NCBI GenBank assembly: GCA_019916065.1
Contig: CM034239.1
Coordinates: forward strand, 34,558,419-34,622,418
DNA: 64,000 bases
Direction of reading: 5' to 3'
From: Vitellaria paradoxa
Lineage: Eukaryota; Streptophyta; Magnoliopsida; Ericales; Sapotaceae
Positions 23,669 through 34,773 of the stretch are shown piece by piece. Both the position numbers and the translations under genes were made by a program. Below the pieces are notes generated by a model that ran no database searches, had not been told where the DNA came from, and worked only from the letters and a program-made list of their open reading frames with translations. The stretch's first letter is position 1. Each line of letters begins with the position of its first letter.

Positions 23669-25159
23669 ATGGCAAATTCTGGTAATTGTATCCCAGTGAT
23701 CAACATGAAAGACTTTCCGGCTGAGTCTGAGAAATTAATGGTGGCATGTCGAGAGTGGGGATGTTTTAGGATGATCAACCACGATATCCCTTTTCCATTA
23801 ACGATGGAAATGAAATTGGTGTCTCGATCTCTGCTAGACCTTCCACTGGAGATCAAAGAAAGGAATGTTGATCTAGTTAATGGCAAAGGTTACACACCAC
23901 TTAACCAAGCTAGTTCAGTTTTTGAAGGCTTGGCTTGTTATGATATGGCTGCACCTGGAGCCCTTGATCGTTTTTATGATCAACTGTGTGCCTCTCCCCA
24001 TCAAAGGTTCTATCTCTTTCCTTCAACAATCTCCCACTATCTATCTTCTTATCTATCTTTCAACACTGAGGTTGAGTTTGAAAAAGAAAAGAAAAAAAAA
24101 AAAATTAGCCTTTTGTTTTTTTTAATTCACTAGTAGTTAATTATTAAAAAGTTAGTTTTTTTTTTTTTTTTTTTATAGTGTTTGCCAGGGAAAAAAATTA
24201 ATTTTTTAATGATTAACTTTTTAATTTTTTGTTAATTTAACATTTTTTTTTCAAAGTTTAAAAGAAGTATGAAATATCAGAAAATAAATTTAATCATTTG
24301 AAAAAAAATCAAAAGATTAGTAGCTAGTACCTCAGTTACCGGTTGCTATTTCCCAAACGGTGTCTAAAAACAGATTGAACTTTTCTTTTTACCTGAACGA
24401 GTAATCGTTTCATGACTCGGGTAAATTTATTTGTAATGATATATATATATATATACATATGCATGTAACTGCATGCAGGGAGATCGTATCGCAATATTCC
24501 AAAGCTATGCATGATCTTAGCATGGATTTGGGACGCAAGTTGCTTGAAGGCTTGGGACTAAAAGGGGATTTATTCAACCAGTGGCCCTGTCAAATAAGAT
24601 TTAACAAATACAACTACACTCCAGAATTTGTTGGATCAACCGGCGCCGTATTGCACACAGACCCCGGATTTCTTACTATATTACAGGATGACGAACTCAT
24701 TGGTGGCCTAGAAGCAGTGCACAAGGACACTGGTGAATTTATACCCATTGATCCATTGCCTGGATCCCTTGTTGTCAACCTTGGAGACCTTGCTACGGTT
24801 GGTGTATTAATATTCTTTATTATTTTATCAAACTTGAGGAGAAAATGCAATCCTATTTGTAAAAGTTTACAAGAAAATTCGTTAAGCTAACTATTAAGGT
24901 ATATACATTGCAGATATGGAGCAATGGAAGGTTTCACAATGTGAAGCACCGCGTCCAATGTTATGAAGGTTCAGTGCGTGTCTCAATCGCTTTGTTTATG
25001 TTTGGACCAAAGGATGAAGCCCTTGAAGCACCTCAAGAATTTGTGGACTCGGAACATCCTCGTTTGTACAACTCTATGAATTTTGAAGATTATCGAATGC
25101 TTCGAATTTCCAACAAATCACCAACTGGTGTTATTGACCTGTTACGCATGAAAACCTAA
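23669..25159 (+). CDS. DAO: 2-oxoglutarate/Fe(II)-dependent dioxygenase, DAO-like (auxin oxidation)
   Basis: Three exons, 23669-24006, 24479-24797 and 24914-25159, all with GT-AG introns, give 300 residues, the usual DAO length. The N-terminal DIOX_N domain (about 7-105) begins CIPVINMKDFPAESEKL. The Fe2OG core (about 150-250) shows the iron ligands H172 and D174 (LHTDPGFLTI) and H231 (VKHRVQ), and the 2-oxoglutarate contacts Y157 (NKYNY) and R241/S243 (RVS). The domain is complete with no stops. The start is the ATG at 23669; an in-frame TTG at 23657 is not a likely plant start. DAO enzymes oxidise indole-3-acetic acid to 2-oxindole-3-acetic acid in the cytosol. Closeness to DAO is judged from motifs such as LDLPLEIKERNVD and SPHQREIV, so another DOXC substrate is possible. 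It is the only complete copy of a tandemly duplicated unit. Confidence 0.9.
24065..24366 (-). mobile_element. MITE-like element within dioxygenase intron 1
   Basis: Related in inverse orientation to 22487-22795: the minus strand reads CCGTTTGGGAAATAGCAACC then GGTAACTGAGGTACTAGC. It accounts for most of the 472-bp intron. The poly-T run at 24152-24171 lies inside. Confidence 0.5.
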
Positions 25160-25723
25160 AATTGGGGGGAAGCATATAACTGTCCCCATGGAGTACAGCT
25201 TGCAGAAGCGTATAATATATATATATATATATAACCTCTTGGATTATAACTAGAGATGAAAAAGATTGTTTATTACCCTTGTTCTTTTAATTTGTATCAC
25301 TCTTGTGTCCTTCATATTCCACCATTATATATATATATATATATATATTTTTTGTTCAACTACCCAGAAATAAAAGTGAAGAATAAATTTAGACCAGTAC
25401 CTGTACCAATCACGTACTTGTGTATATGTTTCATTGTCATAACTTATCAACGAGTCTTTTAGCGTAAGCCCTTCACTTCCCAAATGTCTTTGGCATAAAT
25501 TTGAAAGTGTTTGTGCCGCAAATTTGTTCCACATACGTCTCTGGTCCTAAAGTAATTAGTGTTTAGGTCTTTGCATGCGTTTACTTTTCAATTACACATC
25601 CTAAAGTAATTACATCCTAAAAAGAAATTGTGTATGTACAACTATTTCGCCTTGTTGAGTCAAAATTGAATGTAACCCTTTACTATATGAATTGCTAAAA
25701 GTAATTAGGTTATGTTTGGTACG
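25160..25723 (+). other. 3' UTR and downstream flank of the dioxygenase gene
   Basis: Non-coding. TA repeats lie at 25212-25232 and 25325-25348. Bases 25264-25723 recur at 46385-46862 and, in part, 49685-49998, each time followed by a gypsy-C LTR. The 3' flank is therefore part of the duplicated unit. No single polyadenylation signal stands out. Confidence 0.7.
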
Positions 25724-26600
25724 TGACGTAGATGTGATACATCATTTATTTTCCTTAGATAATTTTATTTAGTTTTCTAGGTAATATATTTAGTTTCCTT
25801 AAATAGTGGGTTTTTATTTTATTTCAACCTTAGCTTATATAAAAGTTAGGAATTATAAGAGATAGGCAGTTTTTATTATTGATTGAATACAGAATTTTAT
25901 GAGGTTTTATTCTCTCTAACTTTCGCCTGAAAGATTAGGGTCTTACACACTTTCGCTTGCGTCAAGTGGTATCAGAATAGGTTTATCCTAATCTAATGGC
26001 ACAAGATACTGGTAGTTATGCAAATTCTAGTGAGGTACAGCAGATGTGCAATGAGATGGCAGAGATGTCTGCTTGTCGCGAGAACCTAATGGAGATGCTA
26101 ATAGGTAATGGGAGGCTATTGAAGATATTCCATGCAGTCGGCCCAAAAACCTTGTAGTTAGTATTATTATTGATCCTCGTTATCAACCTATCAATAGGGG
26201 ACAACAACAAAATTATGGCCATCAATCTAATTTTCATCTCAAGGCTGGTATTTTTTATTTTGATGAGTTTATTGATATTGAGGGATTCTTGAATTGGGTT
26301 GCTAAGGTTAAACATTATTTTGATTTCGCATCTATCCGCAAAAATAAGAAATTGAAATATGTGGCGATTCGACTTATGAGAGGTACTTCGACTTGGTGGA
26401 ATTGTTTTTAAGAGAATTGCATATGTGAAAGGAAAGATAAAATTAAATCGTGGAGCAAGATGAATAAGATGTTGAGAAATCAATTTTTACTACCCGATTA
26501 TGAGCAGTATTTGTTCCAACAATACCAACACTATTCACAAAACGACAGGTTTGTGGGCAAATGCATCGCTGAATTTTATAGGATAGCAAAACAAACTAAT
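25724..26600 (+). mobile_element. gypsy-C element, 5' part: LTR, primer site and gag
   Basis: The LTR is 25724-25964 (TGACGTAG to GCGTCA). It is followed after two bases by the primer site TGGTATCAGAATAGG (25967-25981), close to Met-tRNA, and a gag start at 25996. The Athila-like element interrupts it at 26600; a further 34 bp of gypsy-C resume at 40064-40097. Unlike the other dioxygenase-linked copies, this one has no LTR-B in its primer site. Confidence 0.85.
25996..26600 (+). pseudogene. gypsy-C Gag, interrupted and degraded
   Basis: Reads MAQDTGSYANSSEVQQM, ENLMEMLIG, then FDEFIDIEGFLNWVAKVKHY, RLMRGTSTWWNCF, and WSKMNKMLRNQFLLPDYEQY with AEFYRIA. This is the Retrotrans_gag pattern (W-F..L..F.P..Y). 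Stops occur at about 26156 and 26409. The same Gag recurs at 56874-57530. It would be the particle protein of a gypsy element; the Athila-like insertion cuts it in the AEFYRIA region. Confidence 0.85.
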
Positions 26601-28124
26601 TGATTACACTTGAAAAGTGTAATTATAAACTCTATATTTTGGCCTTAATTCATGCATTCAAGCAATAAATTTAAGAGTTTTGTTATTTTTTAATCACTTA
26701 TAGGGTTTATTTTCTAAATTGCAGGAAAAAGAATGAAATAATCATAATTAGCAGTGATGAAAGCAATTTAGACGATGGAGAGGATACTGTGATCTGGACA
26801 GCCCCACGAGTGGTCTGGACTAGGTCAAAGGCTAAGTTAGAGAAGCAAAGCAAAAATTAGAAGAGAGGATATACTGTGGTCCGGACACTCGAGAGGATAC
26901 TGTGGTCCGGACACTCGAACGGTGGGTGTCCGGACCACTTCGAGTGTCTGGACCACAGCGGGTTACATAGCGCGATTTCACCAGTTCTTTTTAGGGTTTT
27001 CTGCTATCATTATAAATATTAACATTTTATGGCCATGTTAGCAACTTTTACACTACATATTTTCATACTTTTAAAGAGAGATTATTGAGTTTTGACGATT
27101 GGAGGATGTTATTAAGACTTGGTGGGATATTTATAAGAGCGATAACTGTTTTTTTTGTTCGTTGTTTTGTATTGGATTCATTTTCGAAGTACGGTATTTT
27201 TATTTATTGATTCAATAATATTTTCTTTTTTTTTTATTCATTTATTTATTTGGTTATTTATTGTTATGCATATTGAAATCATGCTAGCATAAATCCATTT
27301 TTCTTAATTCAACGAATCAAAAAAGGGTGGGGTATTACGAACAATGACATGTGCATAGATCTTTCGCATAGTTTGTAAAACTCATGAGTAGAGATCTACA
27401 TATTTCAGATCTGATTTTATTTGTTTCAAAAACTTTTGAAAATGGAAATCCTTCACTATATTCTCTGTAATCACTAGTCAGGGTTTTCGATTAAAACTTG
27501 GTGTTGATATTCTTGAACAAAACAAAATTGGATTTGTACCCAAAGTAATATCAAAGAATATTTTTCCTGTTTTATAATCCTAAACGAGAGTATAAAACTG
27601 AGTTTTAGGAAACAATGAACTTTTAATGAAATATCTTTCTAATCTATATGTTACTTTATATGAACTTTAGATTGTATTTGCATGCACATCACTTTTTGAA
27701 GTGATTAACCCACCTGAAATTGAGAGTTGAATCAAGAATCTATTTGATAGTGTGATTGTTATTTGAATGATTCCCTTAGTTAATTAATTGGGTGCTTAAA
27801 ATTTTTGGACGTGTTTTTTTTGTTTGATTCATACTTTAATTGAATTATTCATCTTTATTCAATATTCTTGTTGAACTCAAAATATTTTCTGAATTCCATT
27901 TACTTAAATAATTGGTAGTGAACTGTTTTTATTTTCTAAAACCTAGAAATTTAATATTCATCAAGTTTTAGAATTTCATTGAACTTAGAATTAATAATTT
28001 TGTCACAACCTAGAAACTAAATGTAGGTTCCCTGTGGATTTGACCTCGGTCTCACTGAGTTAAAACTACAACGTACACCCTTGCACTTTGGGGTTAGCTT
28101 AGACGCAGTATTTAAACGCGATCA
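26601..28124 (+). repeat. 5' LTR of the Athila-like element
   Basis: Pairs with 38626-40058. It is about 90 bp longer, partly through a tandem duplication (AGGATACTGTGGTCCGGACA twice, about 26876-26925) and extra bases near 27300-27340. It includes clustered GTCCGGAC or near-GTCCGGAC boxes (26800-26960). TATAAATATTAACATT at 27010-27025 may be its TATA region. Confidence 0.93.
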
Positions 28125-28130
28125 AGTTTT

Positions 28131-28148
28131 TGGCGCCATTGCCGGGGA
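28131..28148 (+). other. Primer-binding site, Asp-tRNA type
   Basis: TGGCGCCATTGCCGGGGA, six bases after the 5' LTR end. It is a hallmark of Athila-type elements. Confidence 0.93.
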
Positions 28149-28329
28149 GCCAAATTTTAGTTTTTAGGTTACTATCATTTTTAAGTTAGTTTGTTATTTC
28201 ATAAAAAAAAAAAAAAAAGTCAAAGTATTTCTCTAAGTCCTAGAGTAACTCTCTGTGGTTCAGACACCCAGTCTGCTGGTCCAGGCCACAGTATCTTTAC
28301 AGAATTAGTTTTCCTAGCTTATAAGTGTT

Positions 28330-29343
28330 TGGACTCATGGGAAAGACGGTAGATTAAGGCGTCCTAAACCCTTAGATCTTCCCTTTGAACCTGAGAATCT
28401 TTTGGTAGAAGTTCAAATTCCTAGACCTCCTACTCCAACTTTAGGGATGGCTGAAAATCAAGCCATTGCTGCTAGACGTTCCATGAGGGATATCTTGCAG
28501 CAAGATAAACATACCCCTGAATCTTGTATAATTTGGCTAGAAAATCAGAGAGCTTTCAATTTCAAACCTAACATGACACAATTGTTACCTACTTTTCATG
28601 GTATGGACTTTGAAAATCCATACCATCACTTAACTCAATTTAGGAACATTCGTGTTACAATTAAGGATGAGGGATGCCCAATAGATTTAATATTTCTTAA
28701 GCTTTTCCCATTTTCTTTGAAAGATAAGGCTGCTAGATAGCTTTGAATTCCTGCCGTCTAATTCTATTTGCATATAGGATGAAATGTAAGCCAAATTCTT
28801 AAAGAAAATTTGCTCTCCCAACAAAACTGATGCTATACAGCATCAAATTCTAAATTTTGCCCCACAACATGGTGAAACCTTTTACTAAAGCTGGGAGAGA
28901 TTTAAAACTCTCTTGCATTCTTGTCCACACCATGAATTTGAAGTTTAGTATCTTGCTAGTATCTTTTATGGATCACTGAGGCTACAATTAAAATAGTTTG
29001 TGAAAATAATGTGCAATGGGCAGTTTTATAATAAAACACCTGAGAAAGCTTATGAATACTTTGAATTTTTAGCTGGGAATACACAAACCTAGGATATCAC
29101 GGATCTCAAAACACCCAAACTACTAGTGTCACCCCAATCAGAGGTATGCACCAATTGAGTGAAACTGATGACCTCAAAGCAAAACTAACAACACTCACAA
29201 AAGAAATTGAGACCTTAAAAATTAAAAAGAACACACAGGCCATAAAGGAACCTATTACAAATGTCTATTGCATAGTGTATAATACCCAAACTCATAGGAC
29301 AGATGATTGTCCTAGTATCCCAATTTGTAGAGAGGTTGTGTAA
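28330..29343 (+). pseudogene. Athila-like Gag, degraded
   Basis: The block 28402-28740 reads RRSMRDILQQD, then LLPTFHGMDFENPYHHLTQF and LKLFPFSLKDKAAR, all typical of Athila gag. Later text at about 28741-28990 (PTFT--WERFKTLLHSCPHH) is in broken frames. The C-terminal segment 29146-29343 contains YCIVYNTQTHRTDDCPS, a zinc knuckle with its second Cys changed to Tyr. Stops at 28738 and beyond break the frame. Gag would assemble the retrotransposon particle. Confidence 0.9.
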
Positions 29344-30019
29344 GGTCAACCATCTAGTAAACTCTCAATCCATGCTGTGAACGAATACTGCTTATCATAT
29401 TGTGGACAAAATTTAAGGCGAAATCCTTATTCTGAGACATATAATCCAACTGTGAGAAACCATCCTAATTTCAATTGGAGAAATAAGGGAGCCCAAATAC
29501 CATAACCCTATTATGCTCCTCCTCTTCCAGTTCCTCAAGGTCCAATCACTAATTTAGGATTGTATCAAAATGTGGGACCATCAAATACTTCATACATTCC
29601 CCCCAAATAAGAGATCCACAGAAGAAACACTTGAACAGTTTATGAATACTCAATTTTCACTTTAGGCCCAAAATAATAGAACTTTGGATGATATCAAGAG
29701 TCAATTGACCCTTCTAACTCAAACATTGACTACACAATCGAAGGGTCAATTTCGTGCTCAACCTCGTCCAAATCTAGTGGCTCAAGCTAAACAAGTTGAA
29801 GCGTTTTCTAATGTGCCTAGGAATGTGTCACGACGCTTAGGAGTGGTAAAATTATAGATAAAACCATCCACCCTAAGGAGGATGAGACTAGAAAAGAGTT
29901 GAAACCTAAGTGGATGTTGGATGACAGTAAGAAGGCAGGTAAACAACCAATTATAATTGATAATAGGGAGTCTGAAAAGAAGATAAAAAAAAAAAAGAGA
30001 AAGAGGGAAAGGAAAAAGA

Positions 30020-30780
30020 AAAATAAAAAGAACCAATGATAGTGCCTAGAATATGTTCCTAAAGCACCCTTTTCCCAAAGATTTTTAAAATCTAGGAAGA
30101 AAGCCCAAGCAACTGAATTGCTAAAGGTGTTCAAACAAGTAAAAATCAATATACCTCTTCTTGATGCAATTAAGCAAATCCCTTCATATGCTAAGTTCCT
30201 AAAAGGTTTATGCACTGTAAAAGGGGGATTGAATGTAAAGGAGAAAACATTTCTCACTGAGCAAGTAAGTGCCATAGTGCAATGTCGTACACCCCTGAAA
30301 CATAAGGACCCTAGTTGTCCCACTATATCTTGCTACATAGGGAATACTTATATTAGTTGAACACTGCTTGATTTAGGAGAAAGTGTAAATTTGTTTCCGT
30401 ATTCAGTGTATAAACAAATGGGCTTAGGAGAAATAAAATCTACCCCTATGACTCTGCAACTTGCAGATCGATCAATTAAGGTCCCACGGGGGTATATTTG
30501 AAGATGTATTGGTACAAGTGAAAAACTTCTATTTTCCAGTGGATTTTATAATTCCAGATATACAACCACTTACCAGTTTATCTGCACCAAATTAAACACT
30601 AGTAATTCTCGGACGACCATTCCTAGCAACATTGAATGCTATAATCAATTGTAGGAATGGGTCCATGAAAATGTCTTTTGGTAATATTGAATTTGAAATG
30701 AAAATCTTTCATATCACCAAACAATCAAGAGAGGTGCTTGATGTACAAGAAGTGGACTTAGTTGAAACATAGTCCAGGAT
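30020..30780 (+). pseudogene. Athila-like aspartic protease region
   Basis: The approach segment 30118-30360 reads LLKVFKQVKINIPLLDAIKQ, PSYAKFLKGLC and IVQCRTPLKHKDPSCPTI. The protease follows with LLDLGESVNLFPYSVYKQMG (catalytic Asp in LLDLG), LADRSIKVPRG, and the C-terminal VILGRPFLATLNAIINCRNG. A stop at 30358 and a frameshift near 30490 break the frame. It matches the gag-to-protease segment of Athila relatives closely. Confidence 0.9.
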
Positions 30781-30843
30781 TATATTGATCGTGAATTCAT
30801 CAAGGATCCTTTAGAAAAAGTAATTTATTTTAGCAAGGAAAAA

Positions 30844-31990
30844 TTGAATTCCAAGATATCAAACCACGAATTAGGAGCTATTGTTGATTGGTTGGAGATT
30901 TGCCCAATCATATTTGTAGGAAAATGGGCACCAACCTTTGAAAACCTGGGACGACTTTTGAATAAAACAAAGTCCTCAAAAGTAAAAGCTCTAAATCCTG
31001 ATAGAAAACTCTTACCTTATAATTTGAAATACGCTTTTCTAGGTGAGGGAGAAACACACCCCGTAGTTATTTCTTTAGAATTAACCACCCATCAAGAGCA
31101 TATGCTAGTTGATCTTTTGAAAAGTCACAAGAAAGCTTTGGGATGGTTAGTGGCAGACTTAATGGGCATAAGTCCCCTCATTTGCACACATCGTATATAC
31201 TTAGAAGAGGATGCCAAACCACTTTGTCAAATGCAAAGATGACTCAATCCAAACATGAAAGAAGTAGTGAGAGCTGAAGTTTTGAAACTACTTGATGTAG
31301 GACTAATTTATCTAATCTCTAATTCTAATGGGTGAGTCCTACACAAGTAGTTCCTAAAAAATAAGGAGTTACACTGGTTCAGAATGCGAATAATGAGTTG
31401 GTTCCAACTTGAATCCAAATTGGTTGGCAGGTTTGCATTGATTACACAAAACATAATGCAGTTACAAAGAAAGATCATCTTCCTTCTCCATTCTTAGATC
31501 AAGTTCTAGAAAGAGTAAATGGGCATGCATGTTATTGTTTTTTAGATGGCTATTCGGGCTATAACCAAATAGAGGTTGCCTTAAAGAATCAAGCTAAAAT
31601 TACTTTTACTTGTCTTTCGGTAGTTTTGCATATAAAAGCATGCCCTTTGGTTTTTGCAATGCTCTACTATCTTTCAGCTCTGCAAGATTAGTATTTCAGT
31701 GAAATGGTAGAAGAAATTGTCAAGGTATTTATGGACGATTTCTTAGCTTATGGTGATTCATTTGAGCAGTGCTTAGAGAACCTTGATCTGGTTTTGACAC
31801 AATGTGAGAAAAAGAATTCAATGCTAAATTAGGAAAAGTACCATTTTATAATCACTAAGGAATTGTGTTAGGGCATGTAGTCTCTAAAAAAGGCATCCAA
31901 GTGGATCAAGCCAAGGTAGAATTGATTAAAAAACTTCCCACACCTCAATCTGTGAAGGACATTTAATCATTTTTGGGGCACGCTGGGTTT
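30844..31990 (+). pseudogene. Athila-like reverse transcriptase, degraded
   Basis: The pre-RT segment 30844-31242 includes LPYNLKYAFLGEGETHPVVI, HKKALGWLVADLMGISPLIC and HRIYLEEDAKP. The RT core follows in shifting frames: VCIDYTKHNAVTKKDHLP, CYCFLDGYSGYNQIEVALKN and the catalytic FMDDF at 31728-31742. Stops at 31240 and 31335 and several frameshifts inactivate it. The domain order and wording fit Athila. Confidence 0.92.
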
Positions 31991-32580
31991 TATCAAAGGT
32001 TCATTCAATCATTTAGTGAAATTTCAAAGCCCTTGTGTCAATTGTTGATGCAAGATACACATTTGAATGGACTCCCCAGTGTCAGAAAGCTTTTAACAAG
32101 CTCAAGGGTTGTCTAACTATAGCTCTTATACTTCAACCTCCTGATTGGTCACTTCTTTTTAAACTTATGTGTAATGTGAGTGATCATGCCATTGGAGCTG
32201 TGTTAGTACAAAGGAAAGACAAAAAGGCACATGTTATTTATTATGCAAGTAAAACTCTGAATGATGTGCAGAAAAAATACACGACAACTGAAAAAGAATT
32301 GTTAGCAGTTGTCTTTACCCTCGAGAAATTTTGTTTCTATCTCATTGGTTTAACAATTATAGTATTCACCGACCATTCAGCTCTCAAATACCTATTGACC
32401 AAACAAAAGGCCAAACCGCGGCTAATTCGGTGGATTTTACTTTTGTAAGAGTTTGATCTTAAAATAAGAGATAAGAAAGGTGTTGAAAATGTGATAGCGA
32501 ATCTCATATCACATTTACCGGCAGAGGCTTACCCAAATGATGAAACTCAAATAAATGATAGCTTCATGGATGAACAATAA
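31990..32580 (+). pseudogene. Athila-like RNase H region
   Basis: Segment 32035-32448 reads YTFEWTPQCQKAFNKLKGCL, SDHAIGAVLVQRKDKKAHVI, YYASKTLNDVQKKYTTTEKE and FTDHSALKYLL. These are the conserved RT-thumb and RNase H motifs, with Asp in SDHAIGAVL and Glu in TEKELLAVV. A stop at 32446 is followed by EFDLKIRDKKGVENVIANLI in frame. It is fairly well preserved. Confidence 0.93.
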
Positions 32581-32799
32581 TTTAATGTAAAAGTAATAAC
32601 AGCTTCCACTCCTCCATGGTATACTGATATTGCTAATTACTTAGTGATAGAAAAAATCCCAAACGAATGGAATTCTAAAGATAAAAAGAAATTCTTACGA
32701 AACGTTAGAGTTTTCTTTTGGGATGATCCCTACTTATTCAAGTATTGCCCCGATCAAGTGATTCAACATTGTGTTCTCGAGTGGGAAGTACCAAGCATA

Positions 32800-33910
32800 C
32801 TTGAATTCTGACATACCCAAGCTTGTGGTGGCTATTTTTCCACAAACAAAATAGCAGCGAAAATCCTTCAATGTGGATTCTATTGGCCTTCATTGTTTAA
32901 AGATGTTCATTATTTTTGCACCATGTGCAATAGATGCTAATGCTTGGGGAGTTTAACACATGGAAACATGATGCCCTTATCCCCTATTCTTGTTTTAGAG
33001 GTGGTTAATTGTTGGGGAATAGATTTCATAGGTCCTTTCCCAATTTTGCGTGGATATGAATATATTTTAGTAGGGGTTGACTATGTCTCTACATGGGTTG
33101 AAGCAGTTACTGCTAGAAATAATGATCATAAAGCCGTGCTTAGATTCCTTCATAAGAATATTTTCTCGCGTTTTGGAGTACCTCGACCAATTATTAGTGA
33201 TAGAGGTAAACACTTCTACAATTGTCTTGCGGGAACTCTATTGCTCAAATATGGTGTAATCCATAAAGTTGGTACATCATATCATCCACAAACAAGTGGC
33301 CAAGCAAAATTTGCTAATAAGGAGAGAAAGAAAATTCTCAAGAAAACAGTTAACCCAAATTGTAAGGATTGGTCACTATGATTGATTGACTTTCTTATGG
33401 GCATACCGTACAGCTTATAAAATAACCCTAGGGATGTCACTATATAGATTGGTTTATGGGAAGCCGTGCCATCTACCTGTTGAACTAGAGCATAAGGCAC
33501 ATTGGGCCATTAAACAATTCAGTGCTAATATTGATGAGGTCGGACTTCATCGTAGACTCTAGATTACAGAAATGGAGGAATTAAGGAATGACGCTTATAA
33601 GAATGCTCAAATTTCAAAAGAAAAGATGAAGAAAGTACATGATCAAAATATTGCGAGATGTTTATTTCACATAGGTTAGAAAGTACTTCTTTATCGATCA
33701 GAAATTCACCTCTTTCCAGGCAAATTGTAATCCAAGTGGCCTGGCCTATTTATTGTGAAAGACGTTTCTAAATACGGGGCTATCAAAATAGAAAATCCGA
33801 AAAATAGGAATCAATTTAAAGTAAACAAGTATGGACTCAAACCTTATTTAGAGAATTTCATCAGTTTGGTCGAATTGTGGGATCTTCTAAATCCTCCACC
33901 TTATGAGTGA
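32800..33910 (+). pseudogene. Athila-like integrase, mostly readable
   Basis: The zinc-binding H-H-C-C part is seen as HTQACGGYFSTNKIAAK and CTMCNRC. The catalytic core shows D in WGIDFIGPF (33022-33024), D in ISDRGKHFYN (33199-33201) and E in ANKERKKILKK (33322-33324). SYHPQTSGQAKF lies between them. After a stop at 33379 the C-terminal text [18 protein letters not shown] and [20 protein letters not shown] continues in another frame to about 33900. It would join element cDNA to the host chromosome. Confidence 0.93.
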
Positions 33911-34773
33911 TTCACGGTTAGCACATTATAGTAATTGTATCATATTTAGATTTAGTGTAGATTTTAATTTTACTTCAGTTTAAATTTTAATTTGTGAGTC
34001 TAAGTCCTCTTGGTTTTTATTAAAAAAAAAAAAATCAATTCTGTGTTCCGGACACCTCGATCTGATGGTCCGAACCATAGTGTGGTGGTTTCCTAAAAAA
34101 CTCCTCTTGAACTTTCTATGGTCCGGACCTTTCGTAGGTCATCCAGACCTTACGCTGCTTTAAACTGGCCCATCAAACCTTTTAACCAAAATTCCTCAAA
34201 CCTATTCCATTCTTCCTCCAATTACACTTCAATCCCTCGTCGATTCCATCACGCCCAGGCATTTTTGTGAGTTTTTGGTTAGATTTCAGCTCCAATTCCT
34301 TTGTATATTTGATTCTAGGTCACTTTCTCTCTTTTTCTAAGCCTTAGGTCACTAAAGTTCCAATTTTCTTTGAACCCTAGCTTATGCTTAATAAGGGTTC
34401 TGATTTTAACCAAGTTTGAATCCTATTATAGGTTTCAAACATTGTTTTGGTAAATATTGCCCTCCTAGAGTCAATCTCATTGTGTCTCTTTGACAAATTG
34501 GGTCCGTGGTCCACTTGGTCTTATATGCTTTTGTCGGCTTCTCAAATGATCGACACTTACTTTTCTTTATCACTATATGCTCCAAATGTTTTCAATGGAC
34601 CACTTCTAGGTGGCTGTCATGTTGCCACCTGGACACGCAATGACCTATTTTTTTTGATAGCTTAATGTTTTAAATTTCTGTTATTAGAACTAGGCCACTG
34701 AACTTGTGTGGACATAGTAGACTGTGCTTTATAGTTAATTCATAAATCTTCTCTAAGTTTTTTGTAGTTCGTC
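33911..34773 (+). other. Spacer between integrase and the downstream ORF
   Basis: No coding sequence is supported. It holds another group of GTCCGGAC-like boxes at 34045-34155 (TTCCGGACACC, ATGGTCCGGACC). The 72-residue ORF at 34447-34665 has no recognisable feature. Confidence 0.6.

Noticed and set aside
23638..23886. Minus-strand ORF over dioxygenase exon 1
   Set aside because: Shadow of the real exon.
26016..26483. 155-codon minus-strand ORF
   Set aside because: Antisense shadow of gypsy-C Gag.
29817..30323. 168-codon minus-strand ORF
   Set aside because: Antisense to the Athila-like gag-protease text, which is the readable strand.
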